Below are positions 56,426 to 64,000 of a DNA stretch of 64,000 nucleotides, one piece after another. Source of the stretch: Talpa occidentalis (Eukaryota > Chordata > Mammalia > Eulipotyphla > Talpidae). The notes beneath the pieces are model-generated. The model searched no databases, had not been told where the DNA came from, and saw only the letters and a list, made by a program, of their open reading frames with translations. The stretch is from assembly GCF_014898055.3 (NCBI RefSeq), contig NW_023601543.1:14283314-14347313 (forward strand). The letters are read 5' to 3'. The first letter of the stretch is position 1; the number at the start of each line of letters is the position of its first letter. The position numbers and the translations under genes are program-made.

Positions 56426-56920
56426 GTAGATGACTGGATCAAGAAGATGTGGTACATATACACAATGAAATATTAGTCAGCAATCAAAAAAGATAAACTC
56501 ATGCCATTTGCAGCAACACGGATGGAGCTGGAAGGGCTCATGCTCAGTGAGTTAAGCCAGAAAGAAAAAGAAAAATACCGATTGTCTCACTTATAGAGGA
56601 TCCAAATATAGAGGATCCAAATAAGGGACTAGGAAAAAAAAACTAATTATAATAAAGTAAAAATCAAAATCAACAGGCAACTATAAACCAGAGACACACT
56701 ATGGTGGGGGAGGGGGGAGAAGGGAGTAGGATCAAAACAAGGGTGGGAAGAGCGCAAGGGACCCTGGTGATTGTTCATGGGTGAATGGGTGGTGGGTATT
56801 TTACGAGGACTATAACCAAGATGAAAATGCATACATTGTACAAAAATGAAAAATGATGTAAAAAGTATATAAAATAATTAAAAATAAATAAATTTATTAC
56901 AAAATTAAAAAAAAAAAAAG
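56426..56920 (+). mobile_element. L1 3' end, sense
   Basis: 'gatcaagaagatgtggtacatatacacaatgaaatattagtcagcaatcaaaaaag', 'acggatggagctggaagggctcatgctcagtgagttaagccag', then the 3' UTR and a long A run (56909-56921). It is the same L1 type as the 27290-27994 element on the opposite strand (shared 'aaataccg' and 'tcaaaatcaacaggcaactataaacc'-type 3' UTR). A GATCCAAATATAGAG unit is doubled at 56599-56622. Strongly 5'-truncated. Confidence 0.92.
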
Positions 56921-57470
56921 ATATGTTACCTCTGACCACAAACTTGTCCGTTGTGGATCCAACTGCTCACAAATTTTATCCTAAGGTGAGCTCAGACATC
57001 TTCAGAGAATGTTTGCTTTCAAATTTCACCTTTTCCCCTTGGAAATGTTTCTTCAGTGATTCTGCGACTGCATACATTGTTTAAGATGGCAATGAATACA
57101 CTTAATCAGCTGGTACTCTATGACAAAAGAATGGAAGATCATTAAACTTTTGTCAAATCATAATGCCAAGTTCCTGTCCCGAAGATGCCAACTGCCTCCT
57201 GGTTTAAGATCCACCTGGACTTGTAGAAACAGATGCCAACTCTCTTCTAAGATGTACCCACTAAAGTGGAAGAATCCATGAATCAACAAAACCAGCGGGA
57301 TGATGACTAAAATTGAATGCATTCTTTTAAGTAACATCATGACATGCTAGTATCCAAAGAATGTATGTGCTCTCTGAAAAAGTGAACAGCTAGACTGGGG
57401 ATAATTATGAAACTAAAGTGATCATCCAGATGTGGACAACTTGTGTTTCCACTGGAAACATGGACCTGTG
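56921..57470. other. Unassigned sequence
   Basis: Nothing recognised. Confidence 0.4.
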
Positions 57471-57485
57471 TTAAAAGATAGGCTT

Positions 57486-57758
57486 TGGGCCTCCCCTGGT
57501 GGTGCAGGCAGTTGAGCGCAGCTCTGTGAAGCTGTCCGCAGCCTCTGCAGCGCAGGTTTGATCCTGGCCAGCCAGCGAGGGTCCCACATGGCAGGGCAGA
57601 CCTCTCCTGTCTCGCCCGCTGCTCCCCTCAGCAGTGTATTTCGTCAGTCTGCCTATTCTGTTCCCAGCTCTGTCTCTGGTGAATCCTCTCACACTCCCGT
57701 GAATCTGGCCTGTACCCCGGTTCTTGTATAAATAAATAAATAAATAAATCTTGGAAAA
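57486..57758 (+). mobile_element. tRNA-derived SINE, copy 11
   Basis: Head GGGCCTCCCCTGGTGGTGCAG, 'ggtttgatcctgg' as decayed B box, tail 'cctgtaccccggttcttgtataaataaataaataaataaatc'. Target duplication AAAAGATAGGCTT at 57473-57485 and 57759-57771 is perfect. Confidence 0.95.
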
Positions 57759-57771
57759 AAAAGATAGGCTT

Positions 57772-58989
57772 GCATTTAAATACTCATTAAATGCAGTATT
57801 TAACAATATTGCCATTTTTCATTTGAAATAATGATTGAAGATCTCTAGGAGGACCTTTATATGCAATAATATTTTTCACCTGTAAGGTGGTTCTTTCCCT
57901 TAATATATTTTCATATTGCCTTCATGTTGCAGATAAGATGCTGACAGTGAGAGGAAAAACAACTTTGTCTAAGATAGACAAGCATCACCAGGAATGTTAT
58001 GATATGATCAGGACCTCCAGATAGTATCTAATTGTGGTGATAGACCCCTAATTCAATTATCAAGGTTTCCTTTCAAATTCCTGGAAGTCAAAATGAGACT
58101 TGACAATATGAAAGACAGTGAACAGTAGCGGCACTGCCAAGGCTAGACTAATGAGAGGAAGTGGGCCTCCAGAGCATATGGAGAGGTTCAGTCAGCTATG
58201 AGGAAGAACTATATCAGAATGAGTTATCAGGGGGAGTTGTTAAAGCGTGCTTAGAAGAGAAATGTAAAAATGAGATGAGTGCTCATCTGCCTAGGAGTAC
58301 TTTTATTTCCTTTCTTACCTAGAAGAGGCATCACAAACCAGGAAACTTTTCTGTGACACTTTACAGCCCTTTGATTTACCTCAGACTCACAGGGCTGAGA
58401 CTTTTATTTCACATGTACTTTGAAGTCCACAAATGAAAGCATTGATTGTTTTTAAAGAGAGAAAATGCCACCGTTTTATATCATGGTGTGTGATATTTCT
58501 AGCATGTCAGCTGAATTATTACATTGCCAAAGACAAGAAGAGCCTATTGTTTCCTTCAGATGGAATTAAAATAAGAAAAAGAGTAGACTAATAGCCCTAC
58601 TCAGTTTCTTTAGTCCTTTGGACATTTTTATCAGATTGCAATTTCAAGAAATAAAACCATATCTTGATAACTAGAGGAAAAAAGTTAGCTGCCTTCATTC
58701 TTTCTCAGGTCTGACAGAAACTCAGTGTGAAATTTTTCATCTTTAAGGACTGTGGCGGGAGGGGAGAGGTAGAGAAGAGAGTGAAGTGGCACAAAAGAGG
58801 GAAGATAAAGAAATGCAAACATAATCTCTCTCAAGTTGCCCCGCCCTTTGGAATAGCTCGGAATGATTTTGAGACTTCACTCTACGTCTTTAGGAGTTCT
58901 TTTCTCTAGGGGACCTGTAGTGTGAGTCGGCCTCATGCATTGGTAATAAAGAGGCCAGTGGTAGATGTCAAATCAGAGTGTTTTAGAGT
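57772..58989. other. Unassigned sequence
   Basis: Nothing recognised. Confidence 0.4.
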
Positions 58990-59115
58990 TACAGGCCACA
59001 TCCACTAAACCCATCATTTTTACACATGAAAAAACAGAGACCCACAGAAGAAAGAGACTTGTCTAAATGTCCATGGTTAATTAGTGGCAGAACCAGAACT
59101 AGTTATTACCAGACT
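58990..59115 (-). mobile_element. MIR fragment, antisense
   Basis: 'tttttacacatgaaaaaacagagacccacagaagaaagagacttgtc' and 'ggttaattagtggcagaaccagaac' are antisense MIR. Confidence 0.8.
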
Positions 59116-59289
59116 AGAAGATCATTTCAGGTTGGCTTGGATTGTGGCATGTGATTGATTCATTTGAACTGTATAAAGTGTTTCTCTAATCTAGGGGAGC
59201 TTGCTTCCCACGTGCTAATAATATGACCTGATTTGTAGCAAGCTAACCCACAAGTCTTCCTTTCTCTTCTGTGACACCAAAGTATAATA

Positions 59290-59440
59290 ATTATAATGCT
59301 TTATTGCTATCACTACTACTACTACACTAGCTAGTAGTATGGAACATCTACACGTGCCAGACACTGTTCTAAGTATTTCTAATATGTTAATTTATTTTAT
59401 TTTAACAGCAACTCTATGAGTTTTTAAAAGCACCCCAGAT
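59290..59440 (-). mobile_element. MIR fragment, antisense
   Basis: 'catctacacgtgccagacactgttctaagtatttc', 'ttaatttattttattttaacagcaactctatgag' matches the antisense MIR 3' half. Confidence 0.75.
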
Positions 59441-59561
59441 GATTCCAATATGCAACCAGAGTTGAAAGGCAGTGTAGCTGTCCTTGCTGTATCAGATAAC
59501 TGGGTGTGCCTAGGCCACTGTGACAGCATATATCTAGAGTCTTCTGTTAAGAACTGAAGTG

Positions 59562-59848
59562 GGGCCTCCCCTGGTGGCGCAGCGGTTGAGCGCTGGGCTG
59601 TGAAGCTGCCCGCAGTCTCTGCAGCACCAGTTCGAACCCCTGCCCCCCGGCTGGGGATACCACATGGCGCGCAGACGTCACCCTCCATGCCCGCTGCTCC
59701 CCTCAGCAGTGTATTTCATCAGTTTGCCTGTTCTGTTCCCCACTCTGGTGAATTCTCTCACCCTCCCGCGCTTCTGACTGTACCCAGTGCTTGTATAAAT
59801 AAATAAATAAATAAATACATAAATATATAAATCTTAAAAAAAAAAAAA
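59562..59848 (+). mobile_element. tRNA-derived SINE, copy 12
   Basis: Head GGGCCTCCCCTGGTGGCGCAG, 'agttcgaaccccTG' B box, tail with long (AAAT)n and A run. Target duplication AACTGAAGTG at 59552-59561 and 59849-59858. Confidence 0.95.
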
Positions 59849-59858
59849 ACTGAAGTGA

Positions 59859-60409
59859 CGGTGAAGTAATAGGCCAAAAGCTGACAAAGAAAGTGGTTGA
59901 GTAAATGTAGACCACTCTTGGCATTTCAACACAGAAAACAGAGACCACCTAATTTGCAATTTTTTCTTTCCTTGCTTTATTTCCAAATATCCATTTATTT
60001 CCTATTGAGATTAAAATCCACGATAATGACATTCCCTCTTGTAATGGGAGACAAGAACATCTTAATTTTTTTTCCAGTCCTCCATATCCTTGAAAATGTA
60101 AGCCGTTCAATTTAAGCCCCATGGGTCATTGTATTTCACATTGCACTATTGCTTGTGTAATAGTATTAATTTTAAAATATTTTCTTATTTTCCATTTGAA
60201 TTTTAAGCAACAACAACTTTCAGTGTGCAAGCTGTTTTATGGAAGGTGGTGAGTGAGAGTTGATACAAGTGTCCCAGAAAGCCTTTAGACACATGTCCAG
60301 CTGCTGAAATCCAATGTCCTATTTGGGAGAGAGAGGTGGGGAGGGCAGTTTTCAGCAGGTGGCATTCCTTTGCTACAGTTGCTTTCTTCTGCATATTTGA
60401 ACAACAGTA
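59859..60409. other. Unassigned sequence
   Basis: Nothing recognised. Confidence 0.4.
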
Positions 60410-60632
60410 GGGAGTGGCAGCTTTTCTTAAATATTAATTGTATGCCAACCCTATAACCACGTGTATTATATATAAAAACTCAAGAAAAATTCACAATAAA
60501 TCTGTGAAATAGATACCATTTTCTCCTTTATTTATAGATAAAAAGCCAACTGACGCTTGGAAAACTTAGGAAGCTTTCCCAGACTCCACAGAGCAACTAG
60601 TAGAACAGAATTTCAAAAGAGAGAAGCAGGCT
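60410..60632 (-). mobile_element. MIR remnant, antisense
   Basis: 'ttaattgtatgccaaccctataaccacgtgtatta', 'aataaatctgtgaaatagataccattttctcctttatttatagataaaaag', 'cttttc-like ccagactccacagagcaactagtagaacagaatttc' are in antisense MIR order. Confidence 0.7.
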
Positions 60633-60812
60633 ATTATAGTTGTTAAGAGCACTGCTCAGAATCCTAGCTCTTACTTGAGGCAGGTTATTAGAACCCTTTG
60701 AGCCTCAGTATCCTCATCTATAATGTAGGGATAATAATACCAGTGTGCAGGTATTTGAAGGATTAAATGAGAAAATGAACATATAGTGCTTAGTATATGG
60801 TGTTCTTTTGTT
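60633..60812 (+). mobile_element. MIR SINE, sense
   Basis: 'gttgttaagagcactgctcagaatcctagctc', 'ctttgagcctcagtatcctcatctataatgtagggataataataccagtg' and 'atagtgcttagtatatgg' follow sense MIR. It abuts the antisense MIR above, forming an inverted pair. Confidence 0.85.
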
Positions 60813-61090
60813 CAGTATTTATTTAGTGTTAATAAACATGAGACATTGCAACAGGCATTAAGAATACAGCTGTGAATAAAGACAAACTCCAACCCTGGCC
60901 ATGTGATGTCTAGTGAGGAAGATAGTCATTAAGCAATTAATTGCACAAATAATTATTTGTAATTATACGGAGTGCTATGAAAGAATGACTGCTTATAAAG
61001 AATACTCAGTAAATGAGAGCAAATATTTACTGAGTGGCTATTATGTGCTGGGCTTTATGCCAGGTAGAGAGTTGAGTGCAAGAACACAGT
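60813..61090 (-). mobile_element. L2 remnant, antisense
   Basis: 'cagtatttatttagtgttaataaacatgagacattgcaacaggcattaagaatacagctgtgaataaagac' and 'aaatatttactgagtggctattatgtgctgggctttatgccagg' are two antisense L2 3'-end segments in succession. Confidence 0.8.
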
Positions 61091-62079
61091 TGGGATGAAA
61101 AGTAGAGGCAGTTTCTTAGGATCTTATTTCAGATCAGGGTGAGGCTAAGGAGCCATCTTCTTTCCTCTGGTCAACCAAGGAGGGTTTTGGGGGAAGGAGG
61201 TAAAATTTCAGTAGATGCTTGGTTGAGTTCACTGACAAGAGGAGAGCTCATGTTGAAAATGTTCCTTCTTTCCCCAAAATTAGCTCCTGGGGATCAGAGG
61301 CCTCCCCAGCATTAGTGGTCTTCGTGTCTGCAGGACAGAGAACTTCAGAGGCTTGTGTGCCAAGCCACAGGGACCGGTTTTCCCTCTGAGATGAATGCTG
61401 AGTGCTGAACTTGCTGAACAGGCAACAAGTTATAACTATAAACTGTTTTCAGATGCTAATTTAAATATTAGCCCCTACAAATATAGTAGTTGTGCCAGTC
61501 AGCTATTTTCTAATGTGGGCTCGTTTATTCTTTGCCATACTTACGCTGGTCTAGGGTGACTAGACTGAGAAACACGGGCTAATACATCCTGAATTCTCTC
61601 AGCGGGATAACCTTGGGAGTAGAGCTTCCCTTGACTTTGGGCTGGGTCTCCGTTAGGCAGTTCTTACCAACCTGAGGCATGTGCACAGGGGAGTTTACAG
61701 GCGGGGGTTTCCCACCCATTAAGATTCGTGTACCCTTTGCTGTGAGCTGCCACTTTCTCTGTGGCATAGCCTGCCAAGAGGGAGCTACCTTTCACTTTTT
61801 GTCCTGCGATCAAATAGCCAGTTGGTTGGAAAGCTTTGTTGAAGCTTGGACTGCCAAAAGTGTTGTTTGTCTTGATCAGAGTGAGTAAAGTGAAAGGACC
61901 TCAATTCCTCACCTTCAGCCCAGTCCCTTCGCTGATGAAGTTGTAACTTGGGACTTGACACATCAGTTAGTGAAAGTCTGTTCTCCATAAGCTAGTCAAA
62001 CCCTGGCTTCTAAGTGGCGGGTCCTATGCACTTTGCACTGTGCCCCACTGCTTTGTAGGATGCTAAAAATGGCAGTGGT
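61091..62079. other. Unassigned sequence
   Basis: No gene recognised. ORFs near 61579-61988 overlap on both strands and have no splice support. Confidence 0.4.
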
Positions 62080-62095
62080 ACACAGAGTGGTTTTT

Positions 62096-62352
62096 TTTTA
62101 AAGCTATATTTTTATTTATAGAAGAGCTTGTGTGCAGGCCAGAGGTGTGGGAGGGTGAGAGGATTCACCAGAGACAGAGTGGGGAGCAGAACAGGCAGAC
62201 AGTGCCTGAGGGGAGCAGTGGGCGAGACAGGAGAGGTCTGCTGCGCCATGTGGGATTCTGCCTGGCCGGCCAAGAATTGAATCGGCGCTGCGGAGGCTGC
62301 GGCCAGCTTCACAACGCGGCTCTCAACCCGCTGCACCACCGGGGAGGCCCAA
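62096..62352 (-). mobile_element. tRNA-derived SINE, copy 13
   Basis: Minus-strand head GGGCCTCCCCGGTGGTGCAG, tail class 'ttatagaagagcttgtgtgcaggcc'. Target duplication ACACAGAGTGGTTTTT at 62080-62095 and 62353-62368 is perfect. It lacks the 'tatttcatcagtctg' middle section seen in other copies. Confidence 0.95.
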
Positions 62353-62368
62353 ACACAGAGTGGTTTTT

Positions 62369-62803
62369 ATCATGGATTGGAAAGAGGCAAAACTAGAGCT
62401 GGAGAGAGAGAGGAGTTTGAAGACTTTTGAAGTAGCTAGGGAAAATGAAATATGGGCCTGAGTCAGTATTAATGGAATTAGGGATGGACAAGAAGGGTTA
62501 GATACAACAACCTTAATGGAGGTAAATCATCCTGAACTGTTATGGCTTAAGGAGTCATAAAGCCTAGAAATGGAGAAAAAATGAAAATCATCAAAGCCAG
62601 TCCTCTATCTTTAAGCAGAATAGAAATACGGCCACTTGTACTGCTGTGTCCACTGAGATTCAAGCCAAGCGACTTGACGAAGGTCTCACACTAATCTGGG
62701 TAGAAAGGAACTGCAACTCAGAAGTCCAGCTTCCTAGTATCATCCTCTTGCCACGAAAGCATGGAGTCTCCAAAATCTGCTTCTCAGTTTGTTAGCTTTA
62801 TTT
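62369..62803. other. Unassigned sequence
   Basis: Nothing recognised. Confidence 0.4.
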
Positions 62804-62818
62804 AAAAATACTTTTATT

Positions 62819-63075
62819 GGGCCTCCCCTGGTGGCGCAGCAGTTGAGCACTGGGCTGTGAAGCTGCCCGCAGCCTGTGCAGCGCCAGTTCGATCCCCGGC
62901 CACCGGCGAGGGTCCCACATGGCGCGACAGACCTCTCCTGCCGTGCCTGCTGCTCCCCTCAGCAGTGTATTTCATCACTCTGTCTGTTCTGCTCCCAGCT
63001 CTGGCTCTGGTGAATTCTCTCACCCTCCCGCACTTCTGACTGTACACAATGCTTGTATAAATAAATAAATCTTAA
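62819..63075 (+). mobile_element. tRNA-derived SINE, copy 14
   Basis: Head GGGCCTCCCCTGGTGGCGCAG, B-box 'agttcgatccccgg', tail TATAAATAAATAAATCTTAAA. Target duplication AAAAATACTTTTATT at 62804-62818 and 63076-63090 is perfect. Confidence 0.96.
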
Positions 63076-63090
63076 AAAAATACTTTTATT

Positions 63091-63900
63091 GACATGCAAA
63101 CAAGTGAAAAATCAGATGCGTACACCAAGAAATTGTCACAGACAGCACACTTATGGAACCAGCTCCTGAACACATCCAACACCACGGAAGATACTCGTGC
63201 CCTCTTCCAGCCACTGACGTACCCACCAGGGATAACGTCTGCCCTGACTTAGTCTTCCTCTTTTAATACATACCTTCTGGCGGGCCACATCAGACAGGGA
63301 AATTCACTCATGGGGATCCTCCTGTTGCTAGATATTTAGATTATTCCTATCTTTTCCTGCAACAAACAGTGCCTGCACAGAACATGCACGCGCATGCTAC
63401 TCTGTACATGTGAGCAGGTGGCACCCAGGATAGGGTCTGAGAAGGAAGCATTAAGGGTTTTGTACATTTTGATAACTGATACCATTATGACTTCTGCAAA
63501 GTTTTCCTTCAACCATAGTGTGGATTCCCTATCTTTTTGCTAGAATACAGTATCATCAACCCTATGAATTTTTGCCAAATTGACAGGTGAAAATTGGTCG
63601 CTCCTTATTGCTGTAATTTGCATTACTCTGTGAAGGAGTGATTTTTTTCGAATGCTTACTAATCCTTTGTGTTTCTTTTATAAATCAATTGTGGTATCTT
63701 TCCTCATGTTCCTATGGAAATTTTTCTTTTATTTTTGGGCTTGTAAGCATTCTTTTGTGGCATGAAAATTAATATATTTTCTGTTAAGTGTCTTGCAAAT
63801 ATTTTCCCCATATATCTGCACATTGTTTATGCTGTGCATAAACAATGTGTTCTTTTCACATCAAAACGATTTTATAAAGTTTTTGCCCTCTTGTAGATTC
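63091..63900 (-). mobile_element. Old L1 (L1M/HAL1-type) fragment, antisense
   Basis: 'attgacatgcaaacaagtg' to 'catgtgagcaggtggcacccaggatagg' is old L1 3' UTR-like text. It is followed by 'ccaaattgacaggtgaaaattggtcgctccttattgctgtaatttgcattactctg' and 'cgaatgcttactaatcctttgtgtttctttta', which are antisense L1 ORF2 words. The limits are uncertain. SINE copy 14 sits at its left edge. Confidence 0.7.
63819..63849. repeat. Perfect 14-bp inverted repeat with 3-base loop
   Basis: Left arm CACATTGTTTATGC, loop TGT, right arm GCATAAACAATGTG; every base of the arms pairs. It lies in the old antisense L1. Confidence 0.93.
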
Positions 63901-64000
63901 TTTTATCATTCCTTTAAGTATGGAAAAGCACATATTCTGAATTTTTCAGGGCAGCCCTAGTGTCCCCAAAAGTACAAGTGCATATGTCAAATCATGCCTT

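Noticed and set aside
1..64000. CRISPR array, operon, phage or plasmid functions
   Set aside because: No regularly spaced repeats with unique spacers and no dense same-strand ORFs; the repeat content is wholly mammalian.

Overview
The window reads as nuclear DNA of a placental mammal. It is AT-rich, has no long open reading frames, and is filled with mammalian interspersed repeats of several ages: ancient L2 and MIR pieces, a Tigger (pogo-type) DNA transposon, MER5-like DNA-transposon remnants, old and younger L1 fragments, and at least 14 copies of one lineage-specific tRNA-derived SINE. Nearly all short ORFs are chance or lie inside these repeats. I see no bacterial-type genes, operons, CRISPR arrays, rRNA or functional tRNA genes. 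The SINE (head GGGCCTCCCCTGGTGGCGCAG, B-box-like GGTTCGATCCC, TAAATAAATAAA tail) does not match the carnivore, camelid, cetacean, horse or bat SINEs I know, so I leave the order of the host open.

Only one segment looks like host coding sequence: a 144-bp internal exon at 51525-51668 on the plus strand, with a good acceptor, a strong donor (CAG|GTAAGC), an open frame and an SKKRKR nuclear-localisation-like cluster. I do not recognise the gene. If the exon is real, the rest of the window is most simply its large flanking introns, with about 51 kb upstream and 12 kb downstream.

Layout. 1-3 kb: no recognised repeat beyond a (CT)/(CA) microsatellite. 3-4.7 kb: a long antisense L2 split by a SINE with a perfect 15-bp target duplication. 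6-13 kb: MIR and L2 fragments and an old reverse-transcriptase fragment. 13-13.8 kb: L1. 14.9-16.3 kb: an antisense L2 split by a SINE and a (TA)n tract. 16.8-17.8 kb: a local 140-bp direct duplication around MIR copies. 19.7-23 kb: a nested stack of L1, an LTR-like repeat and four SINEs. 24.8-26 kb: an internally deleted Tigger. 27.1-28 kb: a 5'-truncated L1 that appears to carry a 3' transduction. 28-51 kb: mostly unassigned sequence with scattered L1, L2, MIR and MER5-like pieces and one SINE. 51-54.9 kb: the exon, L2, MIR and dinucleotide tracts. 55-64 kb: six SINEs (two nested), two L1 pieces and MIR/L2.

I found no convincing new biological system. The most useful leads are the candidate exon, the L1 3' transduction, the local duplication, two near-perfect hairpins and the SINE subfamily structure. 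Repeat boundaries and family names were judged by eye and should be taken as approximate.
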